A stretch of DNA of 36,853 nt from Gammaproteobacteria bacterium (GTDB lineage: Bacteria; Pseudomonadota; Gammaproteobacteria; Steroidobacterales; Steroidobacteraceae): contig DAHUYP010000055.1 in NCBI GenBank assembly GCA_027315105.1, positions 1-36,853 on the forward strand, written 5' to 3'. A program made the translations under genes and the position numbers. Below are positions 18,501-26,541 of the stretch, in pieces (within the stretch, counting starts at the first letter, position 1; the number at the start of each line of letters is the position of its first letter). The notes beneath the pieces are model-generated. The model ran no database searches, was not told where the DNA came from, and saw nothing but the letters and a program-made list of their open reading frames with translations.

Positions 18501-19670
18501 TTGCGCGACATCAACGCCACGCTGCAGGCCGACGGTACGCAGCTGACGCTGCAGCAGTTCAGCGCCCGGGCGGGCAGCGGCACGATCTCGGCCACCGGCA
18601 GCCTCGATCTGGGCGGCGAGGGTCTGCCGCTGACCCTGAGCGTCACGGCGAAGAATGCGCAGCCGCTGGCGAGCGACCTGCTGACGGCGAACGTGGACAT
18701 CGATCTGAAGCTCGCGGGAACGCTGCGGCGCGAGCTCACGGCCAGCGGCCAGGTACGCGTCAACCGCGCCGATATCAACATCCCCAATGCGCTGCCGCCC
18801 AGCGTCGACGCGCTGAAGGTGGTGCGCGCCGGGGAAGCGCCGCCGCCGCCGCCCAAGAGCTGGACCACGGTCAGGCTGGACCTGACCGTGGATGCGCCGC
18901 GGGGGGTATTCGTGCGCGGCCGCGGCCTGGATGCCGAGCTCGGCGGCCGCCTGCACATCGGCGGCAAGAACTCCGCTCCGGACGTCAGCGGCGGCTTCGA
19001 CCTGCGCAATGGCACGGTCAACCTGGCGGGTGCGACGCTGACGTTCAGCAGCGGCACGTTGAGCTTCAACGGCACCGGAGTGAGGCACAGGATAGACCCG
19101 ACGCTCAACTTCACCGCTACCAACGTCAGCCCCGGCGTGACCTCGACGCTCACGATCGGCGGCTACGCCGACGCGCCGGTCATCTCGCTGAGCAGCGTGC
19201 CGGAGATGCCGCAGGACGAGATCCTCTCGCGGCTGCTGTTCGGCGTCAGCCTCACGCAGCTCTCGCCGCTGCAGATCGCACAGATCGGCGCAGCGCTGGC
19301 GAGCATGAGCGGCATCGGCGGCGGCGGCGGATTCAACCCGATCAGCGCCGTACAGCGCAAGCTGCGCCTGGATCGGCTGGCGATCAGCGGCGGCGCGACC
19401 ACCGCCGCCGGTGCCGCCGGCGCCGCGAGCCCCGCCGCGCAGGGTCCCACCGGCACGACCATCGAGGCCGGCCGTTACGTCACCAGCCGCGTCTTCGTCG
19501 GCGCGCGGCAGACCACCAACGGCCCGACCCAGGCCGAGGTACAGGTCGATCTGAGCAAGAAACTGAAGCTGCAGACGACGCTCGGAACGGGTGGCGGCAT
19601 GGTCCAGGGCACGACGCCGCAGAACGATCCCGGCAGCAGCGTCGGCATCGCCTATCAGTTCGAGTATTGA
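15585..19670 (+). CDS. tamB: TamB, translocation and assembly module inner-membrane protein (AsmA-like)
   Basis: Inner-membrane-anchored periplasm-spanning partner of TamA, made mostly of a long beta-taco groove. The ATG at 15585 shares a base with the tamA stop and gives 1361 aa (E. coli TamB is 1259). Residues about 7-28 are an uncleaved N-terminal membrane anchor (ITLALLATPVALTALLLAVL). The middle is a long run of alternating hydrophobic beta strands. The C-terminal DUF490/TamB domain (about 1030-1361) includes SGGFDLRNGTVNLAGATLTF and the segment VPEMPQDEILSRLLFG. The C-terminus ends in QFEY, as usual for barrel-docking TamB tails. Codon bias is uniform with neighbours. Confidence 0.94.
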   Translation: MRRRYRITLALLATPVALTALLLAVLLALGNTEGGRRFIESSTARLSGGTVRLQGLAGRFPDQLRLAQLRLGDPQGVWLEVDDLQLRWSPLRLWSRQGQIELLQAARVSVARAPAYASRKQPRKSQGLWLRGLEIDRLEVARLELGAPLVGNPVAARVQGSARLSSLQQASLQLTAQRLDTVPATYRATAQIDPARVDATLTLQEGAGGPLAHLLRLPGLGALSVELRLNGPREAVETRFEAHAEALQAAVNGTLDLRARAAQLAVTLAAPAMTLRPGLSWQRLSLQGQWSGALTAPSTTAHVDLAGLTIGPLQIEAMQADLHNQLQDRRQELVMDARVAGLLLPGLPSALLRGAPLGVHGELGLGDASWPMQFILSHPRFDAHGQIQFGAAAAGSASMQLHDLSPVAELIHLDLAGRASLQAKLSRAGTTMRIEISSELEVTGGTPLLAPLLAPRATLTGSLALREGTVELERSELVSPHLHAAAHGGDLRSALALSWTLSVPDLAALSSALAGNLNATGVVQGTRPRLTVAAQASGEVSTHGSALGAMQLRLGLHDLPEQPVGRIELSGMLDQAPLQLTAGAQRGADGVIAVQIERGDWKSAHAEGAIQLEGASHSPHGHFELRVARLEDLQRLLGQKLQGSAAANLDFKGQDSRNRAMVDVQVRDLAVASLQVPRLQLRGQIDQPTSHPTLALQLSASGESAGVSAELGAEARGVLDNLNLSAKLVTAGTPATAARLEAAATLHAGRRELRLTALTAHYRQQTLTLLDPVLVSYGDGLAVDRLRLRLAQALLLARGRLTPNLDLHLSLSNVTPALLRFELPELAGDGRVDAEVQLAGSLARPTGVVSVTGQGLRAHSGAARGLPATEFTVNAQLAGESAQLDVQLHAGEHLQLRLNGQAPLSRTGPMALQLHGNVALKLLNPILEARGQSLLGQTRIDAEIGGTPAAPSVHGTLTLTQGDLQDYPRGVRLRDINATLQADGTQLTLQQFSARAGSGTISATGSLDLGGEGLPLTLSVTAKNAQPLASDLLTANVDIDLKLAGTLRRELTASGQVRVNRADINIPNALPPSVDALKVVRAGEAPPPPPKSWTTVRLDLTVDAPRGVFVRGRGLDAELGGRLHIGGKNSAPDVSGGFDLRNGTVNLAGATLTFSSGTLSFNGTGVRHRIDPTLNFTATNVSPGVTSTLTIGGYADAPVISLSSVPEMPQDEILSRLLFGVSLTQLSPLQIAQIGAALASMSGIGGGGGFNPISAVQRKLRLDRLAISGGATTAAGAAGAASPAAQGPTGTTIEAGRYVTSRVFVGARQTTNGPTQAEVQVDLSKKLKLQTTLGTGGGMVQGTTPQNDPGSSVGIAYQFEY

Positions 19671-19751
19671 GGCGACCCGGGCGCGGCCGCGATGGCGCCG
19701 GGCGAACGGGCGGCGCGCCGCGGCACGCACGGGTGGCGCCGGGAATTGGGT

Positions 19752-19757
19752 TATGAT
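19752..19757 (+). promoter_or_regulatory. Possible -10 hexamer before the phosphodiesterase gene
   Basis: TATGAT matches TATAAT at five of six positions and lies in the 133-bp gap after tamB, preceded by TTGGGT. No -35 is recognisable at the right distance. If used, it excludes the in-frame ATG at 19753 as a start and favours the starts at 19798 or 19804. Confidence 0.3.
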
Positions 19758-19803
19758 CCGCGCTCCATCCTCGAAGTCGCGGCAGATCCGGATACACGTG
19801 CAG

Positions 19804-21795
19804 ATGCGGGCAGAGCGTGCGCGGGGACGCCGGCGGGCGCGGATGATGCTGGGACTCGCGGCGCTGTGCGCCGCGGGCGCGGCGCCGGCGCGCAACGTGG
19901 TGATATTCGTGGCCGACGGCCTGCGCGCCGGCTCGGTCACCGCGGCCGATGCACCGACCATGTATGCGCTGCGCGAGCAGGGCGCGAGCTTCCCCAACAG
20001 CCACGCGCTGTTTCCGACCTTCACGACCCCGAACGCCTCGGCCATCGCGACCGGTCATTACCTCGGCGACACCGGCGACTTCGGCAATGCGCTCTACACG
20101 GGCTATCGGCTCTTCAACGCCGGGAATTTCGCGCTGCTGCCCGCCAGCAGCATCCCGTTCATCGAGAACGATGCGGTGCTCGGTGATCTGGACGATCACT
20201 TCGAGGGCAATTTCCTCGGCGAAGATTCGTTGCTCGCGGTCGCGCGCGCCAACGGCTACAGCACCGCCGCCATCGGCAAGCTCGGTGCGGTGGCGATCCA
20301 GGACGTCACGCAACTGGCGCCAAAGGACGCGCGCTTCGACGTCCCGCAGACCATCATCATCGACGATTCAACCGGCGCGCCGGCGCCGGGCAGCGCCGCG
20401 CCGCCGCTGGATGCCGACGTGCTCGCGGCGCTCAAGCAGGCCGGACTGCCGAGCGCCACGCCGCCGAGGATCCAACCGGCGGGCGACAGCACCACCGCGG
20501 GCGTGCTCAATCCCAACTCGGCGCAGCAGGTGTACTTCATCGAGGCCACGACGCGCGCGCTGTTGCCGCTGCTGCAGCGGCGCGGCCGGCCGTTCGTGCT
20601 GGTGTATTGGTCGCGCGATCCGGACGGCACGCAGCACACCCAGGGCGACAGCCTCAATGAGCTGGTTCCCGGCATCAACGGCCCGACCTCGAGGGCCGCA
20701 GTGCGCAACGCGGACGACAATCTGCGCCAGATCCTGAGCTTCATCCGCGCCGACCCCGCGCTGGCGGCGAATACCGACGTGTTCGTCACCGCCGATCATG
20801 GCTTCGCGACCATCAGCAAGCACGACATCGACGCGCACCGCCGCGCCACGGCCAGCGCCAGCGCCGGGGAGCGCTATGACGACGTGCCGGCCGGATTCCT
20901 GCCGCCGGGCTTCCTCGCGATCGACCTGGCGCGCGCGCTGCAGGAGCCGCTGTACGATCCGGACAGCCCGATGCACGACGCGCACGGCAATCCGGCCTAT
21001 CGGCGCGTGCTGGCGGGCGTGCCTGCGCCCACGCCGCAGCAGCGGCAGCACCCGCTGTTCGGCAACGGCGTGATCGGCGGCAGCGGGCGCGCCCTCGAGC
21101 AGACCGATGCCGACGTGCTGGTGGCCGCCAACGGCGGCTCCGACCTGGTCTATCTGCCGCACGGCGATGCGGCGCAGGCGCGCTCACTGCTGAAGCTGCT
21201 CGCGAGCCTGGATTACGTGGGCGCGCTATTCGTCGACGAGCGATACGGATCGCTGCCGGGGGCGCTGCCGCTCGCCAGCATCGGCCTGCAAGGCAGCAGC
21301 CGTCTGCCGCGGCCGGCGGTGGTGGTCGGCTTCAGGACCTTCGCGCTCGATGCACGGCAGACGGGTCTCACGGATCCGCTGCAGAACGCGGTGCAGATCG
21401 CGGACACGCCGCTGCAGCAGGGCCAGGGCATGCATGGCAGCCTCGGGCGCGACAACACGTTCAATTTCATGGCCGCGATCGGACCGGATTTCAAGCCGCA
21501 CTTCCGCGATCCGCTGCCGGTGAGCAATGCCGACATCACGCCGACGTTCCTCGCACTGCTGGGCCTGACGGCGCACGCGCGCGGGAATCTGCTCGGGCGG
21601 CCGTTGCGGGAGGCGGTGCAGGGCGCAGCCGCGCCGGCCTCATCGGCCGAGCGCTGTCGGGCGCTGTCCGAGGCGGCGGCCGATGGCCGCCGTACGCTGC
21701 TCGACTACCAGCGCTACGAGGGGCGCCTGTATCTGGATCAGGCGGCCTTTCGCGCCAGCTCGCCGCAGGAAGCAGCCGGCTGCCGGGCACCGTAG
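19804..21795 (+). CDS. Secreted alkaline-phosphatase-superfamily phosphodiesterase / nucleotide pyrophosphatase
   Basis: Two-metal hydrolase of the type I phosphodiesterase/nucleotide pyrophosphatase family, probably periplasmic. The first residues give an Arg-rich n-region followed by MMLGLAALCAAGAAPA, a good signal peptide. Metal ligand D38 is in VIFVADGLRAG. The nucleophile is probably T74 in FPTFTTPNASAIATG, by alignment to the NPP motif KTFPN. Further metal ligands appear in SRDPDGTQHTQG (270-281) and TADHGF (D331, H332). From ATG 19804 the length is 663 aa; GTG 19798, ATG 19843 and ATG 19753 are in frame, and no ribosome-binding site decides among them. Substrate is unknown. Confidence 0.85.
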   Translation: MRAERARGRRRARMMLGLAALCAAGAAPARNVVIFVADGLRAGSVTAADAPTMYALREQGASFPNSHALFPTFTTPNASAIATGHYLGDTGDFGNALYTGYRLFNAGNFALLPASSIPFIENDAVLGDLDDHFEGNFLGEDSLLAVARANGYSTAAIGKLGAVAIQDVTQLAPKDARFDVPQTIIIDDSTGAPAPGSAAPPLDADVLAALKQAGLPSATPPRIQPAGDSTTAGVLNPNSAQQVYFIEATTRALLPLLQRRGRPFVLVYWSRDPDGTQHTQGDSLNELVPGINGPTSRAAVRNADDNLRQILSFIRADPALAANTDVFVTADHGFATISKHDIDAHRRATASASAGERYDDVPAGFLPPGFLAIDLARALQEPLYDPDSPMHDAHGNPAYRRVLAGVPAPTPQQRQHPLFGNGVIGGSGRALEQTDADVLVAANGGSDLVYLPHGDAAQARSLLKLLASLDYVGALFVDERYGSLPGALPLASIGLQGSSRLPRPAVVVGFRTFALDARQTGLTDPLQNAVQIADTPLQQGQGMHGSLGRDNTFNFMAAIGPDFKPHFRDPLPVSNADITPTFLALLGLTAHARGNLLGRPLREAVQGAAAPASSAERCRALSEAAADGRRTLLDYQRYEGRLYLDQAAFRASSPQEAAGCRAP

Positions 21796-21893
21796 AGCGG
21801 CAGCGGCCGGGTGTGCGGCGGGCCGCATGGCGGGCGACGCCCGAGCGGCATGGGGGCCGGTGCCGGGGCGGCGTCGAATTGCATCCATGGCGC

Positions 21894-21923
21894 TTGCTCG
21901 CGGTTCATGAGCGCGACTAACAT
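21894..21923 (+). promoter_or_regulatory. Candidate sigma-70 promoter for the yqjD-like operon
   Basis: TTGCTC (21894-21899) and TAACAT (21918-21923) are 18 nt apart, about 45 nt before the ATG at 21969. The -10 context CTAACATCG also occurs before galU (6625-6633). The match is fair on both hexamers. Confidence 0.5.
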
Positions 21924-21968
21924 CGGCCGTTCCCGCCGCCCGCGGGTCTTTATGCAGAAGGGCCGACG

Positions 21969-22289
21969 ATGAGCGACCAGGTCAGCGCGGAGCAGCTGTT
22001 CGAGCATTTGCAGGCCGTGATCCGCGATTCCGAGGCGTTGCTGAAGGCGACCGCCGCCTATGCGGGCGACAAGGTCGAGCAGGCCAGAACGCAGGCCGAG
22101 GATTCGCTGCGGGCGGCCAAGGCGCGGCTGGCCGATGTCGGGGACGACGTACTCGACCAGGCGCGCGATCTGGTCGATAGCGGTGACGACTACGTCCGCG
22201 AGAATCCCTGGCGATCCATGGGCGTGGCGGCGCTCATCGGGTTTCTGCTCGGTGCGCTGGTGGCGCGCTCCTCGAGAAGCCATGAGTGA
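21969..22289 (+). CDS. YqjD/ElaB-like DUF883 membrane-anchored protein
   Basis: Small protein of 106 aa with a long charged amphipathic helix (about 5-75, many Glu/Lys/Ala) and one C-terminal membrane segment in NPWRSMGVAALIGFLLGALVAR. This is the DUF883 layout; in E. coli YqjD and ElaB are stationary-phase inner-membrane proteins that bind ribosomes. The ENPWRSMG motif before the helix and the glycine-rich membrane segment are family hallmarks. The last codons overlap the next gene by 8 bp, and the trio matches the E. coli order yqjD-yqjE-yqjK. Function here is inferred from that family. Confidence 0.85.
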   Translation: MSDQVSAEQLFEHLQAVIRDSEALLKATAAYAGDKVEQARTQAEDSLRAAKARLADVGDDVLDQARDLVDSGDDYVRENPWRSMGVAALIGFLLGALVARSSRSHE

Positions 22290-22686
22290 CGCGCACACGA
22301 AGGCGCCGGCAACGCCGCTGAACGGCTTCCTCGGTTCGGTCACGCACCTGCTCGTGACGCTGGCGGAAATGGCGTTCACGCGCATGGAGCTGGTGCTGCT
22401 CGAGCTGCAGGAAGGCGTCGAGGGCATGGTGGGGCTGCTGCTGTGGTCGTTCGTGGCGGTGTTCGCCGCCCTGTCGGGCCTGTTCCTGGGCGCGCTGGCG
22501 CTGATCTTCGCCTTCTGGGATACGCACCGCGTGCTGGTGTCGGTGCTGGTCATGAGTGCGTTCCTGGCGATTGCGCTCGCCGCGACGCTGGTGGTGCTCG
22601 CCAAGCTGCGCGCCCGGCGCAGCATGTTCGCCGCCTCGCTGGCCGAGTTCGCCCGGGACCGCCAGCTGCTCAAGGCGCGGCCGTGA
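22282..22686 (+). CDS. YqjE-like phage-holin-family membrane protein (DUF1469)
   Basis: Protein of 134 aa with two strongly hydrophobic helices (about 49-75 and 83-107) and a basic C-terminal tail (LKARP). This is the YqjE/Phage_holin_3_6 plan; the family name does not imply lysis. The ATG at 22282 overlaps the DUF883 gene, and the stop overlaps the GTG of the next gene, so the three are translationally coupled. YqjE proteins co-occur with YqjD, probably as an inner-membrane partner; the biochemical role is unknown. Confidence 0.82.
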   Translation: MSDAHTKAPATPLNGFLGSVTHLLVTLAEMAFTRMELVLLELQEGVEGMVGLLLWSFVAVFAALSGLFLGALALIFAFWDTHRVLVSVLVMSAFLAIALAATLVVLAKLRARRSMFAASLAEFARDRQLLKARP

Positions 22687-22982
22687 GCCATCTGGCGGCC
22701 GACGTGGAGCGGCGCCGTGAGGTGTTGAAAATGCAGTGCGCTGCACAACGCGAGCAACTGGTGGAGACGGCGGCCGCCATTCACTCGCAACTGCAGGCCA
22801 TCGACCGCGGCCTGGCGCTCGTCCGCGGGCTGCGGATGTCGCCGGCCCTGCTGGCCGGCGCCGCCGCGCTGGCACTCGGGCTCGGCTCCACGCGCGCCGT
22901 GCGCCTGGTCGGCCGCGGCTATCTGGTGTTCAACACCGTGCAGCGCCTGTGGCGGTCACTGCACCGGCACGAGATCAGGTGA
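22683..22982 (+). CDS. YqjK-like small protein
   Basis: 99 aa from GTG 22683, which overlaps the previous stop as GTGA. An Arg/Glu/Gln-rich N-terminal helix (SHLAADVERRREVLKMQ) is followed by a short hydrophobic segment (about residues 57-75) and a basic end. Position and shape fit YqjK of E. coli, whose role is unknown. The overlap with yqjE supports the non-ATG start. Confidence 0.7.
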   Translation: MSHLAADVERRREVLKMQCAAQREQLVETAAAIHSQLQAIDRGLALVRGLRMSPALLAGAAALALGLGSTRAVRLVGRGYLVFNTVQRLWRSLHRHEIR

Positions 22983-23041
22983 GCCGGTGAGCGCGCTCGA
23001 ACGCCGGTGCGTGCGCCGGCGGCGCCGCGCGTAGCGGCGCC

Positions 23042-23524
23042 ATGCGCCATCGGCGCAGCGCCGGCATCCTGCTCTATCGCCGCGGCGAGGCGGGGCTCGA
23101 GGTCCTGCTGGTGCATCCGGGCGGCCCGTACTGGGCGCACCAGGACGAGGGTGCGTGGTCGATACCGAAGGGCGAGTACGCGCCGCAAGAGGAGGCGCTG
23201 AGCGCGGCCCAGCGCGAATTCCAGGAGGAAACCGGCCTTGCGGTAAGCGGCCCGTTCATGGCGCTGACACCGGTCAGGCTGGCCGGCGGCAAGCTGGTCT
23301 CGGCCTGGGCGGCACAGGGCGATTTCGATCCGGCGCGGCTGCGCAGCACTCACTTCGAGCTCGAATGGCCGCCGAACTCCGGCGTACGGCGGCAGTTCCC
23401 CGAGGTCGATCGGGGCGGCTGGTTCTCGCTGGCCGAAGCGCACCGCAAGCTGGCCGCCGGGCAGCGTGCGCTGCTCGATGAGCTGGCGCGGCGGCTCGCC
23501 GTCGGCGAGCGAGCGCAACCATGA
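23042..23524 (+). CDS. Nudix hydrolase
   Basis: Hydrolase of nucleoside diphosphates linked to another moiety, 160 aa. The Nudix box G(x5)E(x7)REFQEETGL is perfect: G44, E50, R58, E59, E62, E63, G65. The N-terminal RRSAGILLYRR and GAWSIPKGEY segments are typical of the NTP-PPase-like group annotated as bis-tetraphosphatase or NTP pyrophosphohydrolase. The C-terminal FPEVDRGGWFSLAEA matches that subgroup. The exact substrate cannot be read from sequence. The ATG at 23042 starts 59 nt after the yqjK-like gene and has only a weak ribosome-binding site. Confidence 0.9.
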   Translation: MRHRRSAGILLYRRGEAGLEVLLVHPGGPYWAHQDEGAWSIPKGEYAPQEEALSAAQREFQEETGLAVSGPFMALTPVRLAGGKLVSAWAAQGDFDPARLRSTHFELEWPPNSGVRRQFPEVDRGGWFSLAEAHRKLAAGQRALLDELARRLAVGERAQP

Positions 23525-23715
23525 GAGCCGCGGCCATGAGCATGGATTGCGCCGGCGATCCGGCCATTTCGCCCAAACTCTCCATAATGTCCACTTCGGC
23601 CCCCGGCGGCTATTACGGTAAGCCGCAATGGCGCGCACGTCCCGCTTCATGCTGCGCCGGCGGCGCGGCGCCGCGGGCGCCAGCGGGGCGCGATGCGCGC
23701 GCCGCCGCCGCGTAG

Positions 23716-23721
23716 TAGACT
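23716..23721 (+). promoter_or_regulatory. TAGACT hexamer, possible -10 before the DUF3562 gene
   Basis: TAGACT lies 76 nt before the ATG at 23798, inside a 273-bp gap after the Nudix gene that has no convincing gene. The same hexamer occurs in the gaps before cbs (9799-9804) and tamA (13430-13435). No -35 is evident here. Confidence 0.3.
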
Positions 23722-23797
23722 ATGCAATAGGACGTAGTGCGAACGATTATCCCGGCGCGCATGCCAGGCCGGGCCGCTTGCGGAGGACCTGTTCGAT

Positions 23798-24007
23798 ATG
23801 CCGGCGACCGACCCCGAGACTGCCGCCCGCGAGCCGCACGGCGAGGTCATCCAGGCGCTCGCGCAGGAAACGGGCCTGCAGCCCGAATATATCCGGGAGC
23901 TGTACGAGCGCGAACTGGCGCAGCTCGAGGCCAACGCCAGGCTGACCGGATTCCTGTCCGTGCTCGCCTGCAGGAACGTCCGGCTGGCAGTGCGCGATGC
24001 GCATTGA
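23798..24007 (+). CDS. Small DUF3562-like protein
   Basis: 69 aa, soluble, with the pattern VIQALAQETGLQPEYIREL, then YERELAQLEANAR, then LSVLACRNVR. This resembles the DUF3562 family of short proteobacterial proteins, which I recognise by pattern only. It is probably a small helical, possibly DNA- or protein-binding unit; no function is known. GGAGG (23782-23786) precedes the ATG with an 11-nt spacer, slightly long. It stands alone between the Nudix gene and ferredoxin-NADP reductase. Confidence 0.7.
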   Translation: MPATDPETAAREPHGEVIQALAQETGLQPEYIRELYERELAQLEANARLTGFLSVLACRNVRLAVRDAH

Positions 24008-24136
24008 GCGGCCATCGCGCCGCGGCGGCGCTGATAACGCCGGATTATGAGGCCATAGCGCGAAATGGGCGTTGCCGGGCGCCCGCGGCCGGTAACATTC
24101 GATTCCTCTTCAATATCTGCAACAGGCGATACCATC

Positions 24137-24913
24137 TTGGCGGCGATCAGCAGCGAACGAGTGCTCGAGGTCCATCACTGGACCGATACGCAATTCACCT
24201 TCACCACCACGCGCGATCAGGGCCTGCGTTTCGAGAACGGCCAGTTCCTCATGCTCGGCCTGAATGTCGACAACCGCGCGCTGCTGCGCGCCTACAGCAT
24301 TGCCAGCGCGAACCACGAGGAGCACCTGGAGTTCCTGAGCATCAAGGTGCCGGACGGGCCTCTGACCTCGCGCCTGCAGCACATCCGCGCGGGCGACGAG
24401 GTCCTGGTCAGCCGCAAGCCGACCGGTACGCTGGTGCTGCACGACCTGAAGCCCGGCAAGCGCCTGTACCTGCTGAGCACCGGCACCGGCGCGGCGCCAT
24501 TCATGGGCGTGATCAAGGATCCCGAAGTCTATGAGCGCTTCGAGCACGTGGTGCTGGTGCACGGCGTGCGCTGGCTGCGCGAGACGGCGGTGGTGCAGCA
24601 CCGGATCGAGGCGTTGAAGGCGCATCCCTATCTCGGCGAGCTGGCGCGGGACAAGCTGCATTACTATGCGAGCGTCACGCGCGAGCCGTACCGCAATCAC
24701 GGCCGGTTGACGACGCTCATCGAAACCGGACGGCTGTGCCGCGATCTGGCGCTGCCGCCGCTCGATCCGGCTGCCGATCGGGTCATGGTATGCGGCAGCC
24801 CGGCAATGCTCGCCGACACGCGCGCGCTGCTGGATGCGCACGGCTTTGCGATCTCACCACACATCGGCGAGCCCGGCGACTACGTGATCGAGCGCGCGTT
24901 CGTCGAGCGCTGA
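24137..24913 (+). CDS. fpr: Ferredoxin/flavodoxin-NADP(+) reductase
   Basis: FAD enzyme moving electrons between NADPH and ferredoxin or flavodoxin; used in oxidative-stress responses and Fe-S supply. FAD-binding domain: RAYSIAS (51-57) and the surrounding barrel. NADP domain: STGTGAAPFMGVI (114-126), VHGVRW, and CGSPAML (219-225). The TTG start at 24137, with AGGCG 8 nt upstream, gives 258 aa, the length of bacterial subclass Fpr proteins; ATG 24065 would add 24 residues (282 aa) without family resemblance. The C-terminal EPGDYVIERAFVER matches the bacterial subfamily end. Start is the only doubtful point. Confidence 0.9.
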   Translation: MAAISSERVLEVHHWTDTQFTFTTTRDQGLRFENGQFLMLGLNVDNRALLRAYSIASANHEEHLEFLSIKVPDGPLTSRLQHIRAGDEVLVSRKPTGTLVLHDLKPGKRLYLLSTGTGAAPFMGVIKDPEVYERFEHVVLVHGVRWLRETAVVQHRIEALKAHPYLGELARDKLHYYASVTREPYRNHGRLTTLIETGRLCRDLALPPLDPAADRVMVCGSPAMLADTRALLDAHGFAISPHIGEPGDYVIERAFVER

Positions 24914-25070
24914 GGGCGGCACCGCCGGAGCCGACGCGAGATTGGGCAGCGCCGGATTTTCTGGGATACTGGTGCCGGCGGGTGGGAAGGGGGCTGCGGC
25001 TCGGCGCGCACTCCTGCGGCCGCCGGGTTCCGGCATCCGGTCAATCGTGTTCCAGCTCAGAGGAGCCCCC

Positions 25071-25664
25071 GTGCGACGAGCCGTCCTGCTCGCCATGCTG
25101 CTGGGCGTCGGCGCGGGCGCGCAGGGCGCGTCGGCGCCAGCGCCAGCGCCCGCGAACGTCGATGACTGCGCCCATCTGCTGCCTCGATCCCTGCTGCAGG
25201 TCGTCACGGCCGCGTACCCGGATTCGCACTTCGGCTCCTCGCTGGACTACTCGTTGGAGGACCTGGCGGAGTTTCGCGGTCAGGGTCAACCCTGCCCGGC
25301 CGTGGACACCGCCGACGTCACCGGCGATGGCAAGGACGATTACGGATTCCTGCTCGTGACCTCCACCCAGGATGTGGTGCTATTGGCCGCGACCTCGCAG
25401 CCGCGGCAGCGCTGGAAGCTGCATCTGCTCATGGACTGGGGCGATTCCGTGGTCAGCGGCCTGTACGTATCGTCGATCGATCCGGGCAAGTACGAGGATC
25501 TGGATGCCGCCGAGAACGCGCCGGCAGCGTACGAGCCGGAACCGGGCCGGGTGAAGAAACTCACCGCCGTTCGCCCGGGGTTCATCTCCGGCAAGATCGA
25601 CTCCTCCGGCGCGGCGTTCTTCTACGTCGACCAGCATTGGGTCCACCTATGGTTGGCGGACTGA
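25071..25664 (+). CDS. Exported protein of unknown function
   Basis: 197 aa from GTG 25071, chosen because AGGAG (25061-25065) lies 5 nt upstream. The N-terminus MRRAVLLAMLLGVGAGAQGASA is a signal peptide with likely cleavage near GASA. An Ala/Pro segment follows. DVTGDGKDDYGFLL (about residues 84-97) resembles the Asp/Gly calcium loop of FG-GAP/EF-hand-like repeats, single copy only. Two cysteines (DDCAHLL, GQPCPAV) may pair. I do not recognise the family. It lies 157 bp after fpr and converges on the FMN reductase gene. Confidence 0.7.
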   Translation: MRRAVLLAMLLGVGAGAQGASAPAPAPANVDDCAHLLPRSLLQVVTAAYPDSHFGSSLDYSLEDLAEFRGQGQPCPAVDTADVTGDGKDDYGFLLVTSTQDVVLLAATSQPRQRWKLHLLMDWGDSVVSGLYVSSIDPGKYEDLDAAENAPAAYEPEPGRVKKLTAVRPGFISGKIDSSGAAFFYVDQHWVHLWLAD

Positions 25665-25730
25665 GCCGCCCGAGCGCATGCCGGCGGCCACCTTGACGAT
25701 GCCCATCACCGCCCGCCCGCAGCTGCGCCG

Positions 25731-26294
25731 TCAGGGCGGTGCCGTCAGGCCGATCCAGCGGGCGAACGCCGCCATGAAGTTCTGCAGGAACTCCCGCGTG
25801 CCCGGATTCGTGAGATTTCCGCGCTCGTCGAACAGCGTCGCGGCCCCGCCGACGTATGCCTCCGGCTGCTGCATCGTCGGCACGTTCAGGAACACCAGCG
25901 ACTGGCGCAGGTGGTGATTGGCGCCGAATGCGCCCAGCGCACCGGGCGAGACGCTCACCACGGCTCCGGGCTTGCCGTTCCAGGCACTCTGTCCGTAGGG
26001 CCGCGATGCGACGTCGAGCGCATTCTTGAGCGCGGCCGGCATCGAGCGATTGTATTCCGGGGTCACGAACAGCACCGCGTCGGCTGCCTTGACCGCAGCC
26101 CGGAATGCACTCCACGCGGCCGGCGGTGCCGGGCCATCGTCATCCTGGTTGTAGAGCGGAAGCTGTCCGATGTCCACGATCGTCAGGTGCAGATCGGGCG
26201 GTGCCAGCGCGGCCAGCGCCTTGGCAATGAGGCGGCTGAACGAGCCTTGCCGAAGACTGCCGACGATGACGGCGACGTTACGGGTGGCGCTCAT
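25731..26294 (-). CDS. NADPH-dependent FMN reductase (ChrR-like)
   Basis: Flavodoxin-fold quinone/chromate-type reductase, 187 aa, cytoplasmic. The FMN phosphate loop GSLRQGSFS is at 12-20, and the FMN ring-binding TPEYNRSMPAALKNALD at 78-94 is the family signature. The start at 26294 has a GAGGAG ribosome-binding site upstream. The physiological substrate is not known; family members reduce quinones, azo dyes or chromate with NAD(P)H. It is transcribed divergently from the small gene at 26542. Confidence 0.9.
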   Translation of the reverse strand: MSATRNVAVIVGSLRQGSFSRLIAKALAALAPPDLHLTIVDIGQLPLYNQDDDGPAPPAAWSAFRAAVKAADAVLFVTPEYNRSMPAALKNALDVASRPYGQSAWNGKPGAVVSVSPGALGAFGANHHLRQSLVFLNVPTMQQPEAYVGGAATLFDERGNLTNPGTREFLQNFMAAFARWIGLTAPP

Positions 26295-26541
26295 GGCGGA
26301 TCTCCTCGTGGCATGGGTGCAAGCGGCCAATGATGAGGCCGGCGTCGATGAATGGTAACGCGGCGCGAGCGGCCCGCGAACACACCGCCTGCCGAGCGGC
26401 ACCGCACGCGCCTGGGCGGCGCCGCGTGCGGTCAATGCGGATGGCGCCGGCCGGGAATCCGATGCTACCGTGCGCTCGTTCGTGGGACGCAGCGTTCCGC
26501 GTTGACAGGCATGGCGAGCATGGCTCGAGGCAGGGTGGCCG

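Noticed and set aside
16608-20045. Very long open frame on the minus strand opposite tamB
   Set aside because: It is rich in Arg, Gln and Ala with no domain, as expected opposite a GC-rich gene; tamB has clear family motifs and codon usage.
23521-23715. Small gene overlapping the end of the Nudix gene
   Set aside because: The frame is Ala/Arg-rich low complexity without a domain, and the following gap carries promoter-like sequence.
26502-26507. Promoter for the DUF1496-like gene from the perfect TTGACA
   Set aside because: No -10 hexamer is present 16-19 nt downstream.
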